DNA of 17,707 nucleotides from an uncultured Dialister sp. (GTDB lineage Bacteria > Bacillota > Negativicutes > Veillonellales > Dialisteraceae). A program made the position numbers and the translations under genes. The DNA is taken from assembly GCF_900541605.1 (NCBI RefSeq), contig NZ_UQKJ01000032.1, positions 1-17,707 of the forward strand. Reading direction: 5' to 3'. Below, piece after piece: positions 7,792 through 14,183 of the stretch (position 1 is the stretch's first letter; the number at the start of each line of letters is the position of its first letter). The notes under the pieces are model-generated. The model was given only the letters and a program-made list of their open reading frames with translations, was not told where the DNA came from and did no database searches.

Positions 7792-7823
7792 AAAAGGAGC
7801 GGTGCGCAGGCACCACTCCTTTT
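7792..7823. terminator. Intrinsic terminator of the mutase-mmd operon
   Basis: AAAAGGAG-c-GGTGC pairs with GCACC-a-CTCCTTTT around a GCAG loop (13 pairs, one mismatch), ending on the minus strand in a run of five U. It begins 26 nt beyond the mmdC stop, so the operon clearly ends here with no mmdB following. The structure also reads as a terminator on the plus strand. Confidence 0.85.
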
Positions 7824-7849
7824 CGTATCAAGCCGGAATCCTGTAAGGA

Positions 7850-8230
7850 TTAGCCAACTGTGAACAGGGGATCGCCGCCCTGTACGCTCTGGCCTTCAGA
7901 AACCTGCATAGAGGTTACTTTGCCATCGCAAGGAGCCATGATCGGGTTGCCCATCTTCATAGCTTCCAGAACGAGGACTTCGTCGCCTGCTGCTACAGCG
8001 TCGCCAACATGTTTTTCAATGCGGATGACTTTACCAGGCATTGGAGCTTCAACAGATTCGCCTGCGCCAACAGGAGCTGCTGCCGGAGCCGGAGCCGGTG
8101 CGGGAGCTGCTGCCGGAGCCGGAGCCGGTGCGGGAGCTGCTGCCGGAGCCGGAGCTGCTGCTGCAGCACCGCCGTCTTTAACTACTACATCGTAATCCTG
8201 GCCGTTAACTGTTATAGTAAATTTTCTCAT
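7850..8230 (-). CDS. mmdC: Methylmalonyl-CoA decarboxylase, biotin carrier (gamma) subunit
   Basis: This biotin carrier passes the carboxyl group from MmdA to the membrane subunit of the Na+-translocating decarboxylase. Of 126 residues, 1-20 form a small beta N-terminus (MRKFTITVNGQDYDVVV), about 21-53 are an Ala-Pro linker built from repeats, and 58-126 are a biotinyl-lipoyl domain with the biotinylation motif EAMKM (Lys92). A ribosome site AGGAGG lies 7 nt before the start, and the gene follows mmdD by 38 nt. It is the last gene of the operon. In Veillonella parvula mmdB follows mmdC; here a terminator does. Other biotin-carrier proteins share the domain, so the assignment rests on the mmdA-mmdD context. 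Confidence 0.92.
   Translation of the reverse strand: MRKFTITVNGQDYDVVVKDGGAAAAAPAPAAAPAPAPAPAAAPAPAPAPAAAPVGAGESVEAPMPGKVIRIEKHVGDAVAAGDEVLVLEAMKMGNPIMAPCDGKVTSMQVSEGQSVQGGDPLFTVG
8073..8155 (-). repeat. 30-bp tandem repeat coding for the Ala-Pro linker of MmdC
   Basis: Two identical 30-bp units (8073-8102 and 8103-8132) and 23 bp of a third lie head to tail. Each unit encodes ten residues of alternating Ala and Pro (AAPAPAPAPA). The length is a multiple of three, so unit gain or loss keeps the frame and only alters the reach of the swinging biotin arm. Confidence 0.95.
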
Positions 8231-8268
8231 TGTCTTTCCTCCTAAATGATGATAAGTTCAACTTTCAA

Positions 8269-8580
8269 TTAGAACTGCTGGTTGGACTGAACGCCTGCAA
8301 TGCGGGCTGCGGTTGTCCAGCCAGGTCTAGCTGCCGGGCGGATGGAGACGATTTCGCCGCCACCCATAGCAACGATAGCAGCAGCGATAGCTGCTACGAC
8401 TGCACCATTGTCAGCAGCTTTAGGAGCTGCTTTCGGAGCTGCGGCTTTCTTGGGAGCTGCGGCCGGTGCCGGTGCTGCGGACTGATTGAGAGATGAACGT
8501 ACCTGCCAGATCATGATCAGGGCAATTACTGCAACAACAGCAGCAAATACCGCGATATACATAACTGTACTGTTATCCAT
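8269..8580 (-). CDS. mmdD: Methylmalonyl-CoA decarboxylase, membrane-anchor (delta) subunit
   Basis: The 103-residue protein of the OadG/MmdD type has a single transmembrane helix (about residues 7-25), then an Ala/Pro/Lys-rich linker (35-58) and a conserved C-terminal segment (AVVAAIAAAIVAMGGGEIVSI...RPGW) that contacts the carboxyltransferase in related pumps. It holds the soluble MmdA-MmdC parts to the membrane subunit. The start at 8580 (MDNSTV) was chosen; an upstream in-frame TTG at 8598 would sit inside the ribosome-binding region. The gene lies between mmdA (41 nt) and mmdC (38 nt). Veillonella carries an additional tiny mmdE resembling this C-terminus; none is present here. Confidence 0.88.
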   Translation of the reverse strand: MDNSTVMYIAVFAAVVAVIALIMIWQVRSSLNQSAAPAPAAAPKKAAAPKAAPKAADNGAVVAAIAAAIVAMGGGEIVSIRPAARPGWTTAARIAGVQSNQQF

Positions 8581-8621
8581 CTGTACCCATCCTTTCAATT
8601 AGAGTATTTAAGCGGCAAGTA

Positions 8622-10151
8622 TTAGAGCGGAATGTTTCCGTGTTTCTTTGCCGGATGTACTTCGTGCTTAGAAGCAAGCATCTTCAGTGCATTGATGATT
8701 GTCGGACGAGTGTTGTGAGGATCGATAACTGCATCTACATAGCCACGTTCTGCAGCTTTGTAAGGAGTAGCGAACTCTTCCACATATTCCTTTGTGCGTT
8801 CTTCTTTGTTTGGATCCTTCTTGAAGATGATGTTTGCAGCGCCTGCAGGTCCCATAACTGCAATTTCAGCGGTCGGCCAAGCAAATACCTGGTCAGCGCC
8901 TTGTTCACGGGAGCACATAGCGATGTAAGAACCACCATAAGCTTTACGGAGAATCATGGTAATCTTCGGAACGGTTGCTTCGCAGTAAGCGAACAGCATC
9001 TTAGCGCCGTGACGAATTACGCCGGCATATTCCTGCTGTTTGCCAGGCAGGAAGCCAGGAACATCGACGAGGTTAACTACCGGAATATTGAAGCAGTCGC
9101 AGAAACGAATGAAACGAGCTGCTTTATCGGAAGCATTGTAGTCGAGGCAGCCTGCCATGAAGGACGGCTGGTTAGCAATAATACCAATGGTCTGTCCGTC
9201 CATACGAGCGAAGCAGGTGATAATATTCTTTGCAAATTCCTTAGCTACATCGTAGTATTCACCGTTATCAACGATGGATTTAATGACATCATACATGTTG
9301 TACGGTGCGTTGGAGCTTTCAGGGATAATCTTGTCGAGAGCCGGATCGGTTCTTGTAGGATCATCACCGGTTTCAACAATCGGAGCATCTTCCATGTTGT
9401 TGGAAGGCAGGAAGGAGAGCAGATAACGAATCTGTTTAATGCAGTCTTCGTCGTTTTCAGCAGCAAACTGAGCTACACCGGATGTACGGTTGTGGGTCAT
9501 TGCGCCACCGAGTGCTTCAGCAGTGATAACTTCCCCGGTTACAGATTTAACTACAGCCGGGCCGGTCAGGAACATCTGGGATGTCTTCTTAACCATGTAA
9601 ATGAAGTCGGTCAGAGCCGGGGAATAAACTGCGCCGCCTGCGGATGGTCCCATGATTGCGGAAATCTGGGGAATAACGCCGGAAGCAATGGTGTTGCACC
9701 AGAAAATCTTGCCGTAACCGGAGAGGGCATCGACAGCTTCCTGAATACGAGCACCGCCGGAATCATTCAGGCCTACGCAAGGTGCACCGACTTTCAGAGC
9801 CAGTTCATTTACGTGAACGATTTTAGCTGCATGCATTTCACCAAGGGAACCGCCTTCAACGGTGAAGTCCTGAGCGAATGCGAATACGAGTCTTCCATCA
9901 ACAGTGCCGTAACCTGTTACAACGCCTTCACCAGGGAGATCTTTCTTTTCCTGGCCGAAGTTGTGGCAGCGAGATTTAACAAGCGCATTGACTTCTACGA
10001 AAGTGCCTTCATCAAACAGAAGAGCAAGTCTTTCACGAGCAGTCAGCTTGCCTTTTGCATGCTGTTTTTCAATACGTTTTTCGCCACCCATAGCCTCTAC
10101 ATGAGCGAGGTTTTTATGGAGAAGTTCAATTCTTTCTTCAACAGTTGCCAT
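8622..10151 (-). CDS. mmdA: Methylmalonyl-CoA decarboxylase, carboxyltransferase (alpha) subunit
   Basis: MmdA moves the carboxyl group from (S)-methylmalonyl-CoA to biotin on MmdC, releasing propionyl-CoA. The 509-residue protein has the two crotonase-like halves of the acyl-CoA carboxyltransferase family, with acyl-CoA and biotin-site glycine clusters GPSAGGAVYSPALTDF and KAYGGSYIAM. Its length equals that of the Veillonella MmdA as I recall it. Propionyl-CoA carboxylase beta subunits are close relatives; the adjacent membrane anchor mmdD and the lack of a biotin carboxylase gene favour the decarboxylase. The start is at 10151, with GGAGG 7 nt upstream. Two stable hairpins lie between the epimerase stop and this start and may set its own expression level. 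Confidence 0.93.
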   Translation of the reverse strand: MATVEERIELLHKNLAHVEAMGGEKRIEKQHAKGKLTARERLALLFDEGTFVEVNALVKSRCHNFGQEKKDLPGEGVVTGYGTVDGRLVFAFAQDFTVEGGSLGEMHAAKIVHVNELALKVGAPCVGLNDSGGARIQEAVDALSGYGKIFWCNTIASGVIPQISAIMGPSAGGAVYSPALTDFIYMVKKTSQMFLTGPAVVKSVTGEVITAEALGGAMTHNRTSGVAQFAAENDEDCIKQIRYLLSFLPSNNMEDAPIVETGDDPTRTDPALDKIIPESSNAPYNMYDVIKSIVDNGEYYDVAKEFAKNIITCFARMDGQTIGIIANQPSFMAGCLDYNASDKAARFIRFCDCFNIPVVNLVDVPGFLPGKQQEYAGVIRHGAKMLFAYCEATVPKITMILRKAYGGSYIAMCSREQGADQVFAWPTAEIAVMGPAGAANIIFKKDPNKEERTKEYVEEFATPYKAAERGYVDAVIDPHNTRPTIINALKMLASKHEVHPAKKHGNIPL

Positions 10152-10176
10152 TCTTACACCTCCAAAAATATTAGGG

Positions 10177-10215
10177 TCCCCCGTCAGGGGGATGACCTGC
10201 CCGAAGGCAGGTCAT
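10177..10215 (-). promoter_or_regulatory. Tandem stable hairpins ahead of mmdA
   Basis: On the minus strand, ATGACCTGCC-TTCG-GGCAGGTCAT (10215-10192) is a 10-bp perfect stem closed by a C(UUCG)G tetraloop. It is followed directly by CCCCC-TGAC-GGGGG (10191-10178), with one further T-A pair possible. No U-run follows immediately, so these look like transcript-processing or stabilising structures inside the operon rather than a terminator. Confidence 0.7.
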
Positions 10216-10230
10216 ATGCCATCGTTCAGA

Positions 10231-10683
10231 TTATTTCTTGAAGGATGGGCCGCCGGGGCGTTCTGTCAGTTCAAGCAGAAGGCCAGTAGCCTTTGGATGC
10301 AAGAATGCGATATGACAGCCACCTGCACCGACACGGAACTTCTTGTCGATGAGCGGAACTTCTTTAGCCTGCAGATCAGCAAGAGCTGCTTCGATGTCAT
10401 CAACACGAAGTGCTACATGCTGGAAGCCGTTTTTGCCGTTGTTAGCTTTTTCAATGAAGCGGGCAATCGGGCCGTCCGGAGTTGTGGAACCCAGGAATTC
10501 GAGTTCGCAAGCTTCGGTCTGAGCGGACGGTTTGAAGAAGCTTGTTGTTACATGCTGTTCTTCAACAGTTTCATCCGACAGAGAAGGTTCAAGTCCGAAA
10601 ATGTCTTTCATCTGCTGTTTAATCTTTGCGAGATCTTTAACAGCTACGCCAACATGGTCGACAGTTAAAACTTTGAATGCCAT
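10231..10683 (-). CDS. mce: Methylmalonyl-CoA epimerase
   Basis: This vicinal-oxygen-chelate enzyme interconverts (R)- and (S)-methylmalonyl-CoA, linking the mutase product to the decarboxylase substrate. The 150-residue protein has two beta-alpha-beta-beta-beta modules. The probable metal ligands are His10 (DHVGVAV), His89 (FQHVALRV) and Glu138 (LLLELTE), with a second-site acidic residue near 60-62. The start at 10683 (MAFKVL) is fixed by AAAGGAGG 7 nt upstream; longer in-frame extensions would run into the preceding meaB gene. It begins 19 nt after the meaB-type gene and precedes mmdA by 79 nt, a pathway-ordered arrangement. Confidence 0.95.
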   Translation of the reverse strand: MAFKVLTVDHVGVAVKDLAKIKQQMKDIFGLEPSLSDETVEEQHVTTSFFKPSAQTEACELEFLGSTTPDGPIARFIEKANNGKNGFQHVALRVDDIEAALADLQAKEVPLIDKKFRVGAGGCHIAFLHPKATGLLLELTERPGGPSFKK

Positions 10684-10702
10684 AATAACTCCTCCTTTAA
10701 AA

Positions 10703-11641
10703 TTATTTGAATATTTTGCCCACAATGGAATCAACGACTGTGTACGGATCAGTTTTCCGTTCAAAGACTTGTTCCACGTAGTCACTAAATTCACCCGTCT
10801 TGGAGATATTCTCTTCAATATGACGGGAAATGCGATCGTGAATCATCTCAAGCATTTCGCTTCTAGCGCGTTCGCGTCTCCGTTCTTCAAGAAGTCCGGA
10901 TTCTTCGAGATACTTGCGGTGATCACCCAGGGCTGCTACTACATCATCTACACCCTGGTCTTTGTTCGCAATCGTCCGTTCAATCGGAGGACGCCAGTTC
11001 TGGGCTTCACCCAGGTCAAGCATCATTTCGATTTCTACATTCAGACGATCAGCGCCGTCGCGGTCACATTTGTTGATGACGAATACATCACCAATTTCAA
11101 GGATACCTGCTTTTATAGCCTGAATATCGTCACCAAGTCCAGGTACGAGCACAACAAGTGTTGTATCCGCATTTTTGACGATATCGACTTCTGACTGTCC
11201 TACGCCTACTGTTTCGATTAATACAACATCGAGACCGAAAGCATCCATCAGTTTTACCGCATCAGCTGTCTTACGGGAAAGTCCCCCAAGGCTGCCGCGC
11301 GTGCCCATACTACGGATATAAACACCCTTATCCAAGGTCAGATCATTCATACGGATACGATCACCAAGAATGGCGCCGCCGGAGAATGGACTCGTAGGAT
11401 CGACTGCTACGATACCTACCGTTTTACCCTGAGCACGGAACTTCTTAATCAGGGCATCTGACAGTGTGCTCTTACCCGCACCAGGTGCACCAGTGATACC
11501 GATGACCTGTGCACGACCGGTATGATGATAGATATCTTTCATGATATCTTCAAATCCATCCCGTTCGTCTTCAACGATGGTAATTGCTCTCGCTAAGGCA
11601 CGTCTGTTTCCATTCCAAAAATCTTTCATTGAGAATTCCAT
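10703..11641 (-). CDS. Second MeaB/ArgK-type G-protein chaperone
   Basis: The 312-residue P-loop GTPase of the MeaB family has Walker A GAPGAGKST (51-59), AVDPTSP, LGDRIRM, ETVGVGQSE and the INKCDRD specificity motif. It is clearly divergent from the MeaB at 949-2115: it lacks that protein's 60-residue N-terminal extension and the C-terminal dimerisation region differs. It lies in the operon of the heteromeric mutase and so probably serves that mutase. The start at 11641 (MEFSMKDF) has AGGCGG 7 nt upstream; an upstream in-frame start at 11686 has no ribosome site. It is separated from the B12 subunit gene by 125 bp containing a strong hairpin. Confidence 0.93.
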   Translation of the reverse strand: MEFSMKDFWNGNRRALARAITIVEDERDGFEDIMKDIYHHTGRAQVIGITGAPGAGKSTLSDALIKKFRAQGKTVGIVAVDPTSPFSGGAILGDRIRMNDLTLDKGVYIRSMGTRGSLGGLSRKTADAVKLMDAFGLDVVLIETVGVGQSEVDIVKNADTTLVVLVPGLGDDIQAIKAGILEIGDVFVINKCDRDGADRLNVEIEMMLDLGEAQNWRPPIERTIANKDQGVDDVVAALGDHRKYLEESGLLEERRRERARSEMLEMIHDRISRHIEENISKTGEFSDYVEQVFERKTDPYTVVDSIVGKIFK

Positions 11642-11687
11642 GGATAAACCGCCTTTTCGAAGAGTAAATAAATAATATAGTTGCAAA

Positions 11688-11711
11688 GGGGCTGGGACTC
11701 CTCCCAGCCCC
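11688..11711 (-). terminator. 10-bp hairpin between mutase B12 subunit and second meaB
   Basis: GGGGCTGGGA and TCCCAGCCCC form a perfect 10-bp stem with a 4-nt loop. On the minus strand it is followed by only TTTGCAAC, so it would be a leaky terminator at best. It may lower transcription of meaB, epimerase and mmd genes relative to the mutase, or define an RNA processing end. No strong promoter is seen just downstream. Confidence 0.5.
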
Positions 11712-11766
11712 CTGCAGCTAAATTATACTACACTAATGAACGTCAATGGTAATCGTCAGGGACGAA

Positions 11767-12165
11767 TTATTTCTTAACGTTTTCTTTAATGAAGTCAATA
11801 ACTTTCTTGGTTGGTGTGCCAGGTGTGAAGATAGCTTTTACGCCAGCTTTTTCGAGGCCTGGAATATCGGATTCAGGAATAACGCCGCCGCCGATTACGA
11901 GAACGTCGCCCATTCCTTTAGCTTTCAGAGCTTCAACAACTTCCGGGAACAGGGTGTTGTGAGCGCCGGAGAGCAGGGACAGAGCTACAACATCAACGTC
12001 TTCTGCGTCTGCTGCTTCAACAATCTGTTCAACGGTCTGACGAAGACCGGTGTAAATAACTTCCATGCCTGCATCGCGGAGTGCACGGGCAATAACCTTT
12101 GCACCACGATCATGTCCATCAAGGCCCGGTTTAGCTACGAGTACTCTGATACGTTTGTCTGCCAT
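11767..12165 (-). CDS. Methylmalonyl-CoA mutase, separate cobalamin-binding subunit
   Basis: The 132-residue protein is a stand-alone B12-binding domain with all motifs intact: DGHDRG (16-21, lower-ligand His18), SLL in the VVALSLLSGAH segment, and the GGG of VIGGGVIP. It carries adenosylcobalamin for the large subunit encoded just upstream, as in archaeal and many anaerobe mutases where the two domains are separate chains. The start at 12165 has TGGAGG 9 nt upstream, and 64 nt separate it from the large-subunit stop. It makes a useful comparison with the degenerate domain at 7135-7617, which has lost these same residues. Confidence 0.93.
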   Translation of the reverse strand: MADKRIRVLVAKPGLDGHDRGAKVIARALRDAGMEVIYTGLRQTVEQIVEAADAEDVDVVALSLLSGAHNTLFPEVVEALKAKGMGDVLVIGGGVIPESDIPGLEKAGVKAIFTPGTPTKKVIDFIKENVKK

Positions 12166-12229
12166 TGTAAATTACCTCCAGAAATATTTGAGTAATATTA
12201 TTATTCTCTTGTTTCAGGCTGCCCTACAA

Positions 12230-13891
12230 TTAAAGGGTGTTGTGCGGTTTGTATTCGCCGAATACTTTACGGAGAACGCCGCAGATTTCACCTTCGGTGC
12301 AGTAAGCACGTACGCAGTCGAGGATGACTGGCATAAGGTTAACATGATCTGGACCTTCAGCCGGAGTCTGAGCTGCTTTTTCAAGTTTAGCCAGTTCTTC
12401 AGCAACTTTAGCCTGATCACGGTTTTCCTTATCCTTAGCGAGCTGTGCTTTCTTCTTTTCGCCGACGGAAGCATCAATCTTCAGCAGGCCGGTAACCGGT
12501 GGTTCTTCCATTGTGAACTTATTAACGCCAACAATGGTCTTTTCGCCGGATTCAACAGCCATCTGCCAAGCATAAGCGGAATCCTGAATTTCTTTCTGGA
12601 TGTAGCCTTTATCAATAGCTTCAACAGCGCCGCCCATTTCATCAATCTTCTTGATGTAGTCCATAACTTCTTCTTCGATAGCGTTGGTCAGAGCTTCAAC
12701 GTAGTAGGAGCCGCCGAGCGGGTCAACTACATCAGCAAGGCCGGATTCGTAAGCAACGATCTGCTGGGTACGGAGAGCGATGGTTACGGATTCTGTGGTC
12801 GGAAGAGCCAGAGCTTCATCGCGGGAGTTGGTGTGCAGGGACTGGGTGCCGCCCATAACTGCTGCTGCGGTCTGGAGAGCAACACGGATGATGTTGTTGT
12901 TCGGCTGCTGAGCGGTCAGCATGGAGCCTGCGGTCTGGGTGTGGAAACGGAGTTTCATGGACTTCGGGTTTTCAGCATGGAATCTTTCTTTCAGGATTCT
13001 AGCCCAGATACGACGGGAAGCACGGAACTTAGCAACTTCTTCGAGTACGTTGTTGTGAGCGTTCCAAAAGAAGGAAAGTCTTGGAGCGAAGTCATCAATC
13101 TTCATGCCAGCTTTCAGAGCTGCTTCAATGTATGCAATACCATCGGCAATGGTGAATGCAACTTCCTGAGCAGCGGTGGAACCAGCTTCACGGATATGAT
13201 AACCGGAAATGGAAATGGTGTTCCACTTCGGTACGTTCTGATGGCAGAATCCGAAGATATCGGTAATCAGACGCATGGACGGTTTAACCGGGAAAATGTA
13301 GGTGCCACGTGCGGAGTATTCCTTCAGAATATCGTTCTGAATGGTGCCGCGGAGAGCGCTCATCGGAACACCCTGTTTTTCAGCTACTGCAATGTACATA
13401 GCCAGCAGAATGGAAGCAGGAGCATTGATAGTCATGGAAGTGGAAACTTTACCAAGATCGATGCCATTGAACAGCCTTTCCATATCATAGAGAGAGTCGA
13501 TAGCAACGCCTACTTTACCAACTTCGCCTGCGGACATTTTATCATCGGAGTCGTAGCCGATCTGGGTTGGCAGGTCGAATGCTACGGACAGGCCGGTGCC
13601 GCCGTTAGCAATCAGATATTTATAGCGTTTGTTGGATTCTTCTGCTGTGGAGAAGCCAGCGTACATACGCATGGTCCACAGACGGCCACGATACATGGTG
13701 GGCTGTACACCACGGGTGTAAGGATATTCGCCCGGGAAGCCGAGGTCCCTTTCATAATCGAAATCTTTAAGATCGAGCGGTGTGTACAGATTCTTGTGTT
13801 TCAGACCAACTCTTTCCGGATGTTTAGCGCACTGAGCATCGTATTCTTTGTTGTAAGCGTCGAGTTTTGCTTTCAGGGATTCGTTAGACAT
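12230..13891 (-). CDS. Methylmalonyl-CoA mutase, large subunit of the heteromeric type
   Basis: The 553-residue protein is the TIM-barrel catalytic half only, lacking a fused B12 domain, like the archaeal-type mutase large subunit. Tyr77 (MRMYAGFS), Arg195 (YSARGTYIF) and His232 (SGYHIREAG) match Tyr89, Arg207 and His244 of the classical mutase. This favours methylmalonyl-CoA over isobutyryl-CoA (Phe/Gln) or 2-hydroxyisobutyryl-CoA (Ile/Gln) as substrate. It is the first gene of the seven-gene operon, with a promoter about 240 bp upstream. The start at 13891 has AGGAGG 11 nt away, a slightly long spacer. It provides a second route for the same rearrangement as MutAB. Confidence 0.93.
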   Translation of the reverse strand: MSNESLKAKLDAYNKEYDAQCAKHPERVGLKHKNLYTPLDLKDFDYERDLGFPGEYPYTRGVQPTMYRGRLWTMRMYAGFSTAEESNKRYKYLIANGGTGLSVAFDLPTQIGYDSDDKMSAGEVGKVGVAIDSLYDMERLFNGIDLGKVSTSMTINAPASILLAMYIAVAEKQGVPMSALRGTIQNDILKEYSARGTYIFPVKPSMRLITDIFGFCHQNVPKWNTISISGYHIREAGSTAAQEVAFTIADGIAYIEAALKAGMKIDDFAPRLSFFWNAHNNVLEEVAKFRASRRIWARILKERFHAENPKSMKLRFHTQTAGSMLTAQQPNNNIIRVALQTAAAVMGGTQSLHTNSRDEALALPTTESVTIALRTQQIVAYESGLADVVDPLGGSYYVEALTNAIEEEVMDYIKKIDEMGGAVEAIDKGYIQKEIQDSAYAWQMAVESGEKTIVGVNKFTMEEPPVTGLLKIDASVGEKKKAQLAKDKENRDQAKVAEELAKLEKAAQTPAEGPDHVNLMPVILDCVRAYCTEGEICGVLRKVFGEYKPHNTL

Positions 13892-13906
13892 GAGTTCATC
13901 TTCCTC

Positions 13907-14011
13907 CTAAAAAAGTAAGTATGTAACTACCTGGAATCCGCATTCCTTCATTTTCTGCAGCGGCGGATTTATGCTCTTCTCGATACATTTCAGGAATTCG
14001 TTTTCCGTCAT
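13907..14011 (-). CDS. Possible 34-codon ORF in the mutase operon leader
   Basis: An ATG at 14011 opens 34 codons (MTENEFLKCIEKS..., ending VVTYLLF) whose stop overlaps the ribosome site of the mutase large subunit. No convincing Shine-Dalgarno precedes it. The same leader contains a 7-bp stem AATCCGC/GCGGATT (13969-13963 with 13941-13935) and a CGCTG/CAGCG hairpin near 14040. It may be a real small protein, an upstream regulatory ORF or chance. Confidence 0.25.
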   Translation of the reverse strand: MTENEFLKCIEKSINPPLQKMKECGFQVVTYLLF

Positions 14012-14127
14012 GGTTTCGCAAAGCCTTTCGCTGCTGCAGCGATCGTTTGAATCTTCTTGCAACAGACATAGGGCCCTTGTGAGTACCATGCATATAACTC
14101 TGCCATTGGCAGCTGTCACTATAGGTT

Positions 14128-14155
14128 ATTATACAATATTTATATTATTTGTAAA
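14128..14155 (-). promoter_or_regulatory. Promoter of the heteromeric mutase-mmd operon
   Basis: TTTACA (14155-14150) and a perfect -10 TATAAT (14133-14128) are 16 bp apart. Transcription would begin near 14121, giving a leader of about 230 nt with no B12 box. A small CTGCC/GGCAG hairpin sits at the expected 5' end. It lies 28 bp past the CoA-transferase stop, with no terminator between them, so some readthrough is possible. Confidence 0.8.
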
Positions 14156-14183
14156 GCATTAACGCAGTTCTTGAAATATCAAA

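Noticed and set aside
7618..7849. Truncated mmdB or mmdE after mmdC
   Set aside because: The gap contains two terminators and no hydrophobic reading frame on the minus strand, so there is no remnant of either gene.
8073..8155. CRISPR-like or mobile repeat
   Set aside because: The units are contiguous without spacers and encode an in-frame Ala-Pro linker.
10231..10818. 195-residue version of the epimerase
   Set aside because: The extra N-terminus overlaps the meaB-type gene by over 100 bp, while an ideal ribosome site precedes the internal ATG at 10683.
13892..14121. Second cobalamin riboswitch ahead of the heteromeric mutase
   Set aside because: No B12 box and no GCCACTG core are present in this leader on the minus strand.
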